The notes: generated from the sequence alone by a model not told the origin. A stretch of DNA of 64,000 nt from Amycolatopsis suaedae (GCF_004214935.1 NZ_SFCC01000020.1:1-64000); one strand, 5' to 3'. Shown: positions 17,696-26,632, counted from the first letter of the stretch. Numbers and translations: made by a program.

Positions 17696-18904
17696 GTGAC
17701 CGAAGGTTTCGCGAGCTCGAACGGATCGACGCCGGCGGCCGAGGCCGCCGCCACGTTCACCGCGGTGCACGGCAGTGCACCCGCCGGCGTCTGGTCGGCC
17801 CCCGGCAGGGTCAACCTGATCGGGGAGCACACCGACTACAACGACGGCTTCGTGCTGCCGTTCGCCCTGCCGCACCGGATCGCCGCCGCCGCGGCGCCGC
17901 GTGACGACCAGCTGTTCACCGTCGCCACCCTCGGTTCGGACGGGCGGGTCCAGCGGGCGGCCCCGGTCGCCATCCCGGACCTGCGCCCCGGCGGAGTCGA
18001 GGGCTGGGGCGCCTACCCTGCCGGGATCGCCTGGGTGCTGCGGGACCAGGGCTACGACCGCGGTGCCGACGTGGTGCTCGCCGGTGACGTGCCGACCGGT
18101 GCCGGTCTGTCGTCGTCACACGCGCTGGAGTGTGCCGTGGCGCTCGCGCTGCTCGGCCTGGCCGGTGTCGAGCCCGGCCGGACGCCGGGCGCCCCGGAGC
18201 TGCCGGACATCGCCCGCTGGGTGCAGCGTGCGGAGAACGACTTCGTCGGGGCCCCCACCGGTCTGCTCGACCAGACGGCCTCGCTGCGCTGCACCGAGTC
18301 GCACGTGCTGTTCCTGGACGTCCGCAGCGGCGAGGCCGAGCAGATCCCGTTCGACGCCTCGTCGGCCGGGCTGGAGGTGCTGGTCATCGACACCCGCACC
18401 AAGCACTCGCACGCCGACGGCGGCTACGGCGAGCGCCGCAGGGGCACCGAGCGCGCGGCCGGGCTGCTGGGCGTGCCCGCCCTGCGTGACGTCGACCTGG
18501 CCGGGCTGCCGGCCGCGCTCGACGCGCTGCCCGCCGAACTCGGCCCGCTGGTACGGCACGTGGTCACCGAGAACCAGCGCGTGCTCGATGTCGTCGAGCT
18601 GCTGCGGGCAGGCCGCATGGCCGACATCGGCTCCGCACTCGACGCCTCGCACGTGAGCATGCGCGACGACTACCGGATCTCCTCCCCCGAACTCGACCTG
18701 GCGGTCGACTCGGCCAAGGAGGGCGGTGCGCTCGGCGCCCGCATGACCGGTGGCGGGTTCGGCGGTTCGGCGATCGCACTGGTGCGCTCCGCGGACGTCG
18801 ACCAGGTGTCGAAGGCGGTGTTCGCCGCGTTCGACCGCGTCGGGCTGCGTGCTCCCCGCACGTTCCTCGGGGTGCCGTCGGCGGGCGCGGGCCGGGACTC
18901 GTAA
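17696..18904 (+). CDS. galK: Galactokinase
   Basis: A 402-residue GHMP kinase that phosphorylates galactose in the Leloir pathway. The galactokinase signature GRVNLIGEHTDYNDG is present, as are the ATP loop PTGAGLSSSHALE (a His where Ala is usual) and the late MTGGGFGGSAIAL. The GTG at 17696 lies just behind the ideR stop and has no clear ribosome-binding site, so translation may depend on ideR. galE, the later pathway enzyme, is 1.5 kb further on behind an efflux gene; galT is not in the window. Confidence 0.92.
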   Translation: MTEGFASSNGSTPAAEAAATFTAVHGSAPAGVWSAPGRVNLIGEHTDYNDGFVLPFALPHRIAAAAAPRDDQLFTVATLGSDGRVQRAAPVAIPDLRPGGVEGWGAYPAGIAWVLRDQGYDRGADVVLAGDVPTGAGLSSSHALECAVALALLGLAGVEPGRTPGAPELPDIARWVQRAENDFVGAPTGLLDQTASLRCTESHVLFLDVRSGEAEQIPFDASSAGLEVLVIDTRTKHSHADGGYGERRRGTERAAGLLGVPALRDVDLAGLPAALDALPAELGPLVRHVVTENQRVLDVVELLRAGRMADIGSALDASHVSMRDDYRISSPELDLAVDSAKEGGALGARMTGGGFGGSAIALVRSADVDQVSKAVFAAFDRVGLRAPRTFLGVPSAGAGRDS

Positions 18905-18947
18905 ACCGGTTCGACGCGGCGGGCCGGGCGCTGTTAACGTCCACCCC

Positions 18948-19013
18948 GTGTCGAGCCCAGAGGCATCCAGAATCCAGCCACCGGTCCTCCGGTGGCTGAC
19001 CCCGCGTCGCTGA
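18948..19013 (+). CDS. Leader peptide of the efflux-pump attenuator
   Basis: A 21-codon frame starting GTG and ending in PPVLRWLTPRR. A -10-like TAACGT ends 7 bases before the GTG, so the transcript is probably leaderless and starts at this codon. Codons about 10-17 lie inside a perfect 10-bp hairpin (18975-18998). Stalling of a ribosome here would open the hairpin. Chloramphenicol pumps of this family in Rhodococcus and Streptomyces are known to be controlled by leader-peptide attenuation; that this peptide does so is inferred. Confidence 0.6.
   Translation: MSSPEASRIQPPVLRWLTPRR
18975..18998 (+). terminator. Attenuator hairpin inside the leader peptide
   Basis: CAGCCACCGG pairs perfectly with CCGGTGGCTG across a TCCT loop. 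The stem overlaps the leader codons. A second GC-rich stretch at 19031-19105 could provide alternative pairings. The rest of the interval 18905-19170 holds no further gene. Confidence 0.6.
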
Positions 19014-19170
19014 CGCGTTCTCACTTCCGGCGCCGCACGCTGTGCAGCGTGCCGCCGGCAGCCGCCATCGGATCACCGGCCCGGGTCTCCCCGCGGCGGT
19101 GCGGCATGCTCCTTTCACTGTCCCGCCGCGGTTTCTCCTGTCGATTCCACGACACCCGCGGAGTTCACCG

Positions 19171-20373
19171 ATGCCTCTTGCTGTCTACCTGCTCGGCCTG
19201 GCCGTCTTCACCCAGGGCACGTCCGAGTTCATGCTGTCCGGTCTGCTGCCCGACATCGCGGCCGACCTGGACGTCACCATCCCCGCCGCGGGGTGGCTGA
19301 CCTCGGCGTTCGCCATCGGCATGGTGGTCGGCGCGCCGGTCATGGCCGTCGCCGGCCTGCGCTGGTCCCGCCGCCGCTGCCTCACCTCCTTCCTGATCGT
19401 CTTCATCGCCGTTCATGTCATCGGCGCGCTCACCACCAGCTACGCCGTGCTGCTGGCGACCCGGATCGTCGCCGCGCTGTCCAGCGCGGGCTTCTGGGCC
19501 ACGGCGCTGGCGACCGCGACAGCCATGGTCGCCCCTGCCGCCCGCGGCCGGGCCACCTCGATCGTCGTCAGCGGCGTCACCGTCGCCTGCGTGGCGGGCG
19601 TGCCCGCCGGCGCGGTGCTCGGCCAGTACTGGGGCTGGCGGTCCGCGTTCTGGGCCGTCGCGCTGGTGTCGCTGCCCGCGCTCGTCGCGGTCGCCCGGTC
19701 CATTCCGGACGACCGGCCGGACCCGGGTGCGAGCGCCCGCGGTGAACTCCGCGCGCTGCGCAACCGACGCCTGCTGATCACCCTGTCGCTGGCCGCGCTG
19801 GTGCAGGGCGCGACCTTCTGCGCCTTCACCTACCTGGCACCGCTGCTGACCGGCGTCACCGGCCTCGCCACCGGCTGGGTGCCCGCGCTGCTGGCTCTGT
19901 TCGGAATCGGCTCCTTTCTCGGTGTCACCATCTCCGGCCGGCTGGCCGACCGCCGCCAGCACGCCGTGCTGGCGACCGGCATGGTCGCGTTGCTCATCGG
20001 CTGGTCGGTGTTCGCCCTCGCCGCGGCCGAGCCGGTGACCGCCGTCGTGCTCGTCCTCGTCCAGGGAGTGCTCGCTTTCGGTACCGGCTCGGCGCTGATC
20101 GCCAGGGTGTTCACCGTGGCGACCGAGGCCCCCACTCTCGCCGGCGGCCTCGCCACGGCCGCGTTCAACGTGGGCAGCACCATCGGCCCGTGGTTCGGCG
20201 GCCTCGCCATCGGCGCGGGAGCCGGGTTCCGTTCACCGTTGTGGGTGAGTGCCGCGCTGATGGCACTCGCACTCACGGTTGCCGCGGTCACCGTCGCGGC
20301 AACCCGGCGCGGGCCCGGACGTCAACAGGGTGGACACTGTGTGCCCACACCCGCCGATACCCCACCGCACTAA
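19171..20373 (+). CDS. MFS drug efflux pump of the Cmx/CmlR chloramphenicol family
   Basis: A 400-residue transporter with 12 predicted membrane helices. The start VYLLGLAVFTQGTSEFMLSG and the later RATSIVVSGVTVACVAGVPAG with WGWRSAFWAV are typical of Cmx-type chloramphenicol exporters of the DHA1 group. ATG 19171 is chosen for the GGAG eight bases upstream and the family N-terminus. It separates galK from galE, which suggests insertion into an older ideR-gal block. A 158-bp untranslated leader behind the leader peptide supports attenuation control. The actual drug is not determined. Confidence 0.85.
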   Translation: MPLAVYLLGLAVFTQGTSEFMLSGLLPDIAADLDVTIPAAGWLTSAFAIGMVVGAPVMAVAGLRWSRRRCLTSFLIVFIAVHVIGALTTSYAVLLATRIVAALSSAGFWATALATATAMVAPAARGRATSIVVSGVTVACVAGVPAGAVLGQYWGWRSAFWAVALVSLPALVAVARSIPDDRPDPGASARGELRALRNRRLLITLSLAALVQGATFCAFTYLAPLLTGVTGLATGWVPALLALFGIGSFLGVTISGRLADRRQHAVLATGMVALLIGWSVFALAAAEPVTAVVLVLVQGVLAFGTGSALIARVFTVATEAPTLAGGLATAAFNVGSTIGPWFGGLAIGAGAGFRSPLWVSAALMALALTVAAVTVAATRRGPGRQQGGHCVPTPADTPPH

Positions 20374-20387
20374 GGAGCCCGTCACCG

Positions 20388-21371
20388 ATGTCGAGCGGAA
20401 ACAAGCCAATGAAGTTGGTCGTCACGGGCGGAGCCGGCTACGTCGGCAGCGTCTGCGCGGCCCGGCTGGTGGAGGCAGGCCACGAGGTCGTGGTGGTGGA
20501 CGACCTGTCCACCGGTCACGCCGACGCCGTTCCCGGCGGTGCGCGTTTCATCGAGGGCGACGCGGCCGAGACCGCCGAGACCCTGCTGGCCGAGGGCTTC
20601 GACGGCGTGCTCCACTTCGCCGCGAAGTCACTGGTCGGCGAGTCCATGCAGGACCCGGCGAAGTACTGGCACGGCAACGTGGGGACCTCCCTTCGTCTGC
20701 TGGACGCCATGCGCAGGCACGGCACCCCGCGGCTGGTGTTCTCGTCCACGGCGGCGACCTACGGCGAGCCGGAGACCTCGCCGATCGCCGAGACCATGCC
20801 GACCCGGCCGACCAACACCTACGGCGCGACCAAACTGGCGGTCGACCACGCGATCACCAGTTACGCCCGCGCCCACGGCCTGGCGGCGGTGAGCCTGCGG
20901 TACTTCAACGTGGCGGGCGCCTACGGCGCCTACGGCGAACGGCACCTCACCGAAACCCACCTCATTCCGCTGGTCCTGCAGGTCGCCACCGGCGACCGGC
21001 CCCAGGTGCAGATCTACGGCGAGGACTACCCCACCGAGGACGGCACCGCCGTCCGGGACTACATCCACGTCACCGACCTCGCCGACGCGCACCTGCTCGC
21101 GCTGGCGGCCGCCACGGCCGGTGAGCACCGCATCTACAACCTGGGCAACGGCACCGGCTTCTCCGTGCGGCAAGTCATCGAGGCCTGCCGCGAGGTGACC
21201 GGCCACCCGATCCCCGCCGCCGTGGCGCCGCGGCGGGCCGGTGACCCGGCCGTGCTGGTGGCCGCCAGCGACCGGGCCAGGGAGGACCTCGGCTGGAAGC
21301 CCGAGCGCACCGACCTCACCGGGATCGTCGCCGACGCCTGGACGTTCACCCAGTCCCGCCAGGTTCGGTAG
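20388..21371 (+). CDS. galE: UDP-glucose 4-epimerase
   Basis: A 327-residue SDR enzyme that interconverts UDP-glucose and UDP-galactose with bound NAD. It shows TGGAGYVGS for NAD, the catalytic Ser in VFSSTAATYG, YGATK as the YxxxK pair, and SLRYFNVAGA. ATG 20388 is used because AAGGAG lies about 10 bases upstream; ATG 20409 is an alternative that matches the usual MK-start. It begins 14 bases after the efflux gene. In corynebacteria galE directly follows dtxR, so this is the conserved partner of ideR. It overlaps the convergent DUF4192 gene by 26 bp. Confidence 0.93.
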   Translation: MSSGNKPMKLVVTGGAGYVGSVCAARLVEAGHEVVVVDDLSTGHADAVPGGARFIEGDAAETAETLLAEGFDGVLHFAAKSLVGESMQDPAKYWHGNVGTSLRLLDAMRRHGTPRLVFSSTAATYGEPETSPIAETMPTRPTNTYGATKLAVDHAITSYARAHGLAAVSLRYFNVAGAYGAYGERHLTETHLIPLVLQVATGDRPQVQIYGEDYPTEDGTAVRDYIHVTDLADAHLLALAAATAGEHRIYNLGNGTGFSVRQVIEACREVTGHPIPAAVAPRRAGDPAVLVAASDRAREDLGWKPERTDLTGIVADAWTFTQSRQVR

Positions 21372-22455
21372 GCCCGGCCGGCTCGGGCCAGCCCAGGTCG
21401 TCCTTGGCGCTGCGCCCGACGCCGGCCACCTGCCGGGGTGGCAACGCCTTGTTCAGGCACGCCAGGAGCAGGGTGGACAGCACGTGGCCGGGGTCGGCGT
21501 CCAGCGCCGCCTCCAGTGCCATGACCGCGAACGCTCCACTGCCGCGCTGGTAGTGCGCGTAGGCGAGCAGGCTGGCCGGGTCCGCGCGTTCCGGTGCGGG
21601 CGTGGCACGGGTCAGTGCCAGCCAGAGCCGCTCGGCTGCCCGGCACGGCTCGTCGGCGGCGTTCACCGCCAGCGCCAGGCAGGCGTCGCGGACCCGGCTG
21701 TTGCCCAGGGCCGTCGCCAGCCGGACGATCCTGTCGTCGGTCAGGTCGAGCGTGCCGCGTTCGGACTCGGTCAGCGCGGCGCGGACGACCGCCAGCCCGG
21801 CGGCGGTGGCCTTATCCGACCAGGCCGGGTCACCGCGGGCCGCCACGCTGGCCTTGGCGAGCAACGCCGACCGGCGAGCCAGCGCGTCGGGCGGGTCGGG
21901 GGCCAGTACGGCCGCCATCTCGTCCCTGCTGCCGTAGGTGACCTGTCCGGTGGCCGACACGGTGGCGGCCGCGACCGAACTCTCGATCTCCGGCAGGACG
22001 CCGCCGCAGCCGGTGTCCTGGTAGCAGTGCCACTGCTCGCCGGTGCCGATCTCCGGAACCCACATCGCGTGCAGCAGGCCGATTCCGCAACCGGCCAGCC
22101 GCGCGCCGACAGCGTCGACGAGGCCGCTGTGCGGCAGCCTGCCACCCAGCGCTCTGGGCGCCTGCGGCTCCTCGTCGTGCTTGCCGACCACGACGAGGGT
22201 CACGCCGAAGTCGTCGCCCATGCGACCCGGTGTCACCACCATCGCGGCCGCCTCCTCGTCGTACCGGGGCGGGGGCAGGTCGAGTCTGGCGACCCGGCCG
22301 ACGACACTGGGTCTTCGGCCTCGGTGGCCGATCAGGACCAGCGACCGGGCGGGCCGGAAGCCGAGCAGGTACGGCAGCGCGGCGAGCAGGTCTCCCGGAT
22401 CGCTGCCGAGTTTGATCCGGGTCCGCGGTGTTCTGGAGCGGGATGAAGTGGTCAT
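21346..22455 (-). CDS. DUF4192 domain-containing protein
   Basis: A 369-residue soluble protein of the actinobacterial DUF4192 family, recognised from LGSDPGDLLAALPYLLGFRPARSLVLIG (key parts DPGDLLAALPYLLGF and SLVLIG) at the N-terminus and the C-terminal repeat-like helical part. Function is unknown. It tends to sit beside dtxR/ideR and galE in Corynebacterium and relatives, as here. ATG 22455 follows GGAG closely. Its 3' end overlaps galE by 26 bp on the opposite strand, so the transcripts must converge. Confidence 0.85.
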   Translation of the reverse strand: MTTSSRSRTPRTRIKLGSDPGDLLAALPYLLGFRPARSLVLIGHRGRRPSVVGRVARLDLPPPRYDEEAAAMVVTPGRMGDDFGVTLVVVGKHDEEPQAPRALGGRLPHSGLVDAVGARLAGCGIGLLHAMWVPEIGTGEQWHCYQDTGCGGVLPEIESSVAAATVSATGQVTYGSRDEMAAVLAPDPPDALARRSALLAKASVAARGDPAWSDKATAAGLAVVRAALTESERGTLDLTDDRIVRLATALGNSRVRDACLALAVNAADEPCRAAERLWLALTRATPAPERADPASLLAYAHYQRGSGAFAVMALEAALDADPGHVLSTLLLACLNKALPPRQVAGVGRSAKDDLGWPEPAGPTEPGGTG

Positions 22456-22699
22456 GTCTCCACAATGCCGGGCTGGGGCGAAATGGAAACCCGGTTGCGG
22501 AAATGTGGAAAAGCTGTCCACAGGGACGGCCGCGAATGGAACATCTGTGCGAATTACCGGGCCGCGGCGGCTGGCGATGAAGAGCGGTAAAGCTCCCCCG
22601 CTGCCTTACAGGTGTGACTGGTGGGACTGGTGTGGTGACCTTGATGCCGGAAGGGGGCACTCACGGCGTCTCATGCCATGGCTCCGGCAAACTCGGAGT

Positions 22700-22945
22700 C
22701 TGCAGGGCGCGGGAGCGTGGAGTTCGCGTGCCGGAGCGTGGAACTCGCGTGCACGACGGTGGGACTCGCGGCGAGTGGCCCGTTCGGCCAGGCGGGAACG
22801 TGCACTCGCGGGTCGGGAACGGAGGACTCGCGCGAACGGCCCGTTCACGCGGGCGCCCGGCACCACGTGAGAAACCCGGTCCACATCGTGAGTTCTGCGC
22901 TCGCGCACGCGAGTTCTGCATTCCGGCACGCGAGTTCTACGCTCG
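22700..22945. repeat. Intergenic repeat cluster 2: 21-bp units, inverted copy of cluster 1
   Basis: Three consecutive 21-bp units lie at 22712-22732, 22733-22753 and 22754-22774; the first two differ at three positions. Further units follow at about 22895-22945 with the core CGCGAGTTCT. Bases 22804-22928 are a near-exact inverted copy of 155-278. No credible gene lies in 22456-23179. Confidence 0.85.
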
Positions 22946-23058
22946 GGACCATCCCCTGGCACTGCCACACCCCGGACTTTGCCGGGGCCGCGGCCTCACC
23001 AGTCACATCCGCCCCAACGGACCCAGCCGCCACCACGAAAGAGACCCAGCGAACTCCC

Positions 23059-23103
23059 CCAATGTGGCATTGGGGAACTACAACTATCCCAATGCCACAT
23101 TGG
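23059..23103. repeat. Double CCAATG-TGG-CATTGG inverted repeat
   Basis: CCAATGTGGCATTGGG (23059-23074) and its exact reverse complement (23088-23103) flank a 13-base loop. Each arm is itself a small palindrome, CCAATG/CATTGG, around a three-base centre (TGG, or CCA on the other strand). This echoes the GAAGG-TGG-CCTTC design of the neighbouring hairpins. Confidence 0.8.
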
Positions 23104-23143
23104 AGGCACACAGCACCGGACTTCGCCCGGGGCCCTGACATCT

Positions 23144-23169
23144 CACGTGATGAAGGTGGCCTTCACGTG
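23144..23169 (-). terminator. GAAGG-TGG-CCTTC hairpin behind the X-Pro peptidase gene
   Basis: The segment holds ATGAAGGTGGCCTTCAC flanked by CACGTG on both sides. The inner hairpin ends 13 bases past the peptidase stop codon on the minus strand. It belongs to the same family as 617-633 and 54784-54800. Confidence 0.5.
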
Positions 23170-23179
23170 CTTCGAGCCG

Positions 23180-24982
23180 TCAGAACGCTGCCAGCAAAGC
23201 GCCCTTCCCGCCGACGACCGGCAGCGTGACCGACGTCTTCGTCAGGTCCATCGCCACCCCGGCCCCCGGCTTCGGCCGCAGGGTGAAGTCGTGGTCGCTG
23301 GACAGCAACACGAACTCCAGCTTGTGACCGGCGGCCAGCAGGTAGTCGTCGGGCTGCAGGTCGAACGAGATCCGGTAGGACTTCCCCGGCTCGATCGGCT
23401 CAGTCCTCGCCGGATCCTTGCGGTTCTGCGGATCGGTCCAGCCGCGGGTGATCACCGTCGCCTTGCCGTCCGGCGCCCTGTCGACGAGCACACCGGTCAC
23501 ATTGGCCGCGGGCCGGTCGAACGACAGGCGCGCGTCGACGGTCGCGGCCCCGCTCAGCCGCACCGGCTGCCGCGCGGCCACCGTCGAGTACGCCAGGCGG
23601 TTACCCGAGCTGGACAGGTCGACCAGCTGCTCGACGGTCTTCGTCGCGTCGTCGGCGAGCCGCTCGACGTTAGGCCTGCCGGGCAGGCCGTGCCGCACGT
23701 CCAGCTTGCCCTTGCTCCCGCCGCCCGGCCACGGATGGACGGTCGCGTTCGCGGTCCCCGGGGCGGGCCAGTCGGCCTCGTCCACCCAGGACTTGTCCTC
23801 CCGCTGGATGGTCGACTTCGGCGCCTTCTCGATGCCGTTGTCCAGGCCGTACAGGTAGTGCGAGAACCACTTGTTCAGCGTGCTCAGCCACTCGTCACGG
23901 CGCAGCGTGTACGGGTCGGCGTGGCCGGACTGGTGCCACCAGATCTTGTGCTCGACGCCGCGGGCCCGCAGCTCGTGGTACCAGTTGGCGACCTGGCTGG
24001 TGGTGACGTTCCAGTCGTTGAGGCCGTGGACGGCCAGCACCGACGCCTTCACCTTGCCGACGTCGTTGAGGTAGTTCCGCTCGTCCCAGAACTCGCTGTA
24101 GTCACCGGTCACCCGGTCCTGCTCGGCGAGCAGCTCGGCGATGACCGGCTTGCAGATCTCCCGGTCGGTGCGGGTGTAGACGTACTCCGCCAGCACGTCC
24201 GCGTCCTCGCCCTGGAAACCGCCGGGCGCGACCACGGCACCGTCCTCCCGGTAGTAGTCGTACCAGCTGGAGATCGCGGCGATCGGCACGATCGTCTTCA
24301 GCCCGTCGACACCGGTGCTGGCGACGGCGTTGGGCAGCGTCCCGTTGTAGGACACGCCCATCATCGCCGTGTTGCCGGTGGTCCAGCCCGCGGTCGCCGC
24401 CGTGCCGCCCGCGTCGCGTGCCGGGGCGCGGCCGTTCAGCCAGTCGACGACGGACTTCGCGCCGATCGTCTCGTTGCGCCCGCCGGTCGTGGGGCAGCCG
24501 CTGGACTGCCCGCTGCCCAGCGATTCGCCGTACACCACGGCGAATCCGCGGGCGGTGAAGTACTGCTCGTACCGCCAGGTGATCGGCGCCGGGCCGACCG
24601 ACGAGACCGGGACACGCGGCCCCGCCGCCGGCTTGGGCTGCCCGGGGACGTACAGCTCCACGTCGACGTTGTGGTTGGCGACGTCGTTGCCGCCGGCGTA
24701 GTACGGGCTGGCCTGGTAGACGACCGGCACCTTGAGCCCGTTCTGTGTCGCCCTCGGCCGGACCACCTCGACGTGGACCTCGTCGAGCTTGCCGTCACGG
24801 TCGCTGTCGACCGGCGCGGTCACCCAGACGTTGTCCCGCACCACGTCGGCGGGGTCGAACACCGGCTGGGCCTCGCCGTTCTCGAACACCGGCCCCTTCG
24901 GTGGATCGGCATGGGCGGGAACAGCGGTCAGCGGCAGCACGGTCACGGCAGCGAGCAGGACGGCGAGGCGAGCGGATCTCAC
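23180..24982 (-). CDS. Secreted Xaa-Pro dipeptidyl-peptidase (S15 family)
   Basis: A 600-residue exported serine peptidase. The signal peptide runs to AHA (about residue 25). The alpha/beta-hydrolase core has the nucleophile in GVSYNG, with GLNDWNVT and QSGHADPY as candidate Asp and His regions. The C-terminal third is the jelly-roll PepX_C domain. S15 enzymes cleave X-Pro dipeptides from peptide N-termini; cocaine-esterase-like relatives share the fold. GTG 24982 is chosen because it opens the signal peptide and follows a GGGGG stretch. It stands alone between repeat cluster 2 and a divergent gene. Confidence 0.87.
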   Translation of the reverse strand: MRSARLAVLLAAVTVLPLTAVPAHADPPKGPVFENGEAQPVFDPADVVRDNVWVTAPVDSDRDGKLDEVHVEVVRPRATQNGLKVPVVYQASPYYAGGNDVANHNVDVELYVPGQPKPAAGPRVPVSSVGPAPITWRYEQYFTARGFAVVYGESLGSGQSSGCPTTGGRNETIGAKSVVDWLNGRAPARDAGGTAATAGWTTGNTAMMGVSYNGTLPNAVASTGVDGLKTIVPIAAISSWYDYYREDGAVVAPGGFQGEDADVLAEYVYTRTDREICKPVIAELLAEQDRVTGDYSEFWDERNYLNDVGKVKASVLAVHGLNDWNVTTSQVANWYHELRARGVEHKIWWHQSGHADPYTLRRDEWLSTLNKWFSHYLYGLDNGIEKAPKSTIQREDKSWVDEADWPAPGTANATVHPWPGGGSKGKLDVRHGLPGRPNVERLADDATKTVEQLVDLSSSGNRLAYSTVAARQPVRLSGAATVDARLSFDRPAANVTGVLVDRAPDGKATVITRGWTDPQNRKDPARTEPIEPGKSYRISFDLQPDDYLLAAGHKLEFVLLSSDHDFTLRPKPGAGVAMDLTKTSVTLPVVGGKGALLAAF

Positions 24983-25093
24983 GCGCGAACCCCCATCGAC
25001 GGGTGTGGGTGGACACTCTCGGACGCGATGACATTGACCCCCGTCCCCCATCGTGTCAAGAAATCCCCCGGCGAGACCGACTAACGTCGCGGT

Positions 25094-26632
25094 ATGCCGA
25101 CCACCGTGACCGCCCCCATCACCGCCGTCACCGTCTACCCCAGCGGCGCCCGGGTCACCCGCCGCGGCCGGGCCAGGCTCGGCGCGGACAACAGGTTCGT
25201 GCTGGCCGGGCTGCCGCTCGGCCTGCTGCCGGACTCCGTGCGCGCCACCGGTTCGGGCCCGGCGACGGTGCTCGGCGTCGACGTCCGCCCGGACGTGCGG
25301 GCGCGGCCGTCCGGCAGCGGTCTCGCCGACCTGCTGGACCAGCAGCGCGCGGTGCGCGCGCGGATCGACGAGCTGGCCGACGCGCAGGCCGTCGCGGACT
25401 CGCGGGCCCGGCTGCTCGAGTCACTGGGCGGGCGGGCCGGGTCCGCGCTGGCGAAGGCGCTGGCCACCGGCACCGCGGAGCCGGGCAGGGTGGCGGAGGT
25501 CAACCGCGATCTCGGCGACCAGCTGGGGCGGGTGCTCGCCGAGCGCAGGGAGCTGGCCGACGCCTCCGCCCGGCTCGCCGAGGAACTGGCCGCGGTCAGC
25601 AGGCAGGTCGACCAGCTCCAGACAGGCAGCGCACCCGACCGCACCGGCGTCGTGATCGAACTGGAACCACACGAGGGGGCCGGTGACGCCGAGGTCGAGC
25701 TGGAAGTGTCCTATGTGGTCACCGAGGCACACTGGACACCCGGCTACGACCTGCGGCTGCGCGGCGACACGATGACCGTCACCTGGTACGGCATGGTCAC
25801 CCAGCACACCGGCGAGGACTGGCCTGCTGCCGGCCTCGCGCTCTCCACCGCACGCCCGGCGACCACGCTGTCGGTGCCCGAGCTGACCCCGTGGTTCCTC
25901 GACCACCAGCCGCAGGCCGCCCCCCTGGCGGCCTACGGCGGCGGCGCCCAGGAAATGGCCACCGCCGCCGTGGCGGCACCGATGCGGCAGCGGACCGCCG
26001 AGGTCGAGCAGGGCACGACGGCCGCCACCTACCGGCCCGGTCGGGCCGTCGCGGTGCCCTCCGACGGCACCGCGCACCGCACCACCCTCGCCGTCACCGA
26101 GGCGCCCGCCCAGCTCGACCACGTCGTCGCACCGGTGCACTCCGCCGAGGCCTACCTGCGTGCCACCGTCACGAACGCGGGCGAGCACACACTGCTGCCC
26201 GGACCCGCCGCGGTGTTCCACGAAGCCGAGTTCACCGGCTCCACCCGGCTGGACACCTGGGCACCCGGCGAGGAAGTCGAGCTCGCGCTCGGCGTCGACG
26301 ACCGCATCCACGTCGAACGTGAGCTGACCCGGCGCACCGCGGGCAAGGCGGCGCTCGGCTCCAGCCGCAGGCGCGAGGTCGCCTACCGGTACACGGTCAC
26401 CAACCACTCGCCACGGCAGGCCACGGTCACCCTGCTCGACCAGGTCCCGGTCGCCCGCCACCCCGAGATCACCGTGCGCGATGTCGACGCCACCCCGCAG
26501 CCCGCCGAGATCACCGAGCTGGGCGAGGTCCGGTGGCGGTTCGAGCTGGCTCCGGGGGCGAGCGCGGAGGCGTCGCTGGCCTTCCGCGTCGACACCGCGA
26601 AGTCGGTGGAGCTGACCGGCTGGCGCGAGTGA
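25094..26632 (+). CDS. MuiA-family protein (DUF4140/DUF4139)
   Basis: A 512-residue soluble protein. It starts with a DUF4140 domain (AVTVYPSGARVTRRG), continues through a coiled-coil region (about 75-185) and ends with a DUF4139 beta-domain (YVVTEAHWTPGYDLRL and GMVTQHTGEDW). The family is named after mucoidy inhibitor A of Rhizobium. Its biochemical role is unknown; no signal peptide is visible. It is divergent from the peptidase gene and followed after 71 bp by an ECF sigma factor gene. Confidence 0.85.
   Translation: MPTTVTAPITAVTVYPSGARVTRRGRARLGADNRFVLAGLPLGLLPDSVRATGSGPATVLGVDVRPDVRARPSGSGLADLLDQQRAVRARIDELADAQAVADSRARLLESLGGRAGSALAKALATGTAEPGRVAEVNRDLGDQLGRVLAERRELADASARLAEELAAVSRQVDQLQTGSAPDRTGVVIELEPHEGAGDAEVELEVSYVVTEAHWTPGYDLRLRGDTMTVTWYGMVTQHTGEDWPAAGLALSTARPATTLSVPELTPWFLDHQPQAAPLAAYGGGAQEMATAAVAAPMRQRTAEVEQGTTAATYRPGRAVAVPSDGTAHRTTLAVTEAPAQLDHVVAPVHSAEAYLRATVTNAGEHTLLPGPAAVFHEAEFTGSTRLDTWAPGEEVELALGVDDRIHVERELTRRTAGKAALGSSRRREVAYRYTVTNHSPRQATVTLLDQVPVARHPEITVRDVDATPQPAEITELGEVRWRFELAPGASAEASLAFRVDTAKSVELTGWRE

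Noticed and set aside
22504..22522. Two DnaA-box-like 9-mers (TTTTCCACA on the minus strand and CTGTCCACA)
   Set aside because: Only two imperfect boxes and no origin genes nearby; probably chance.
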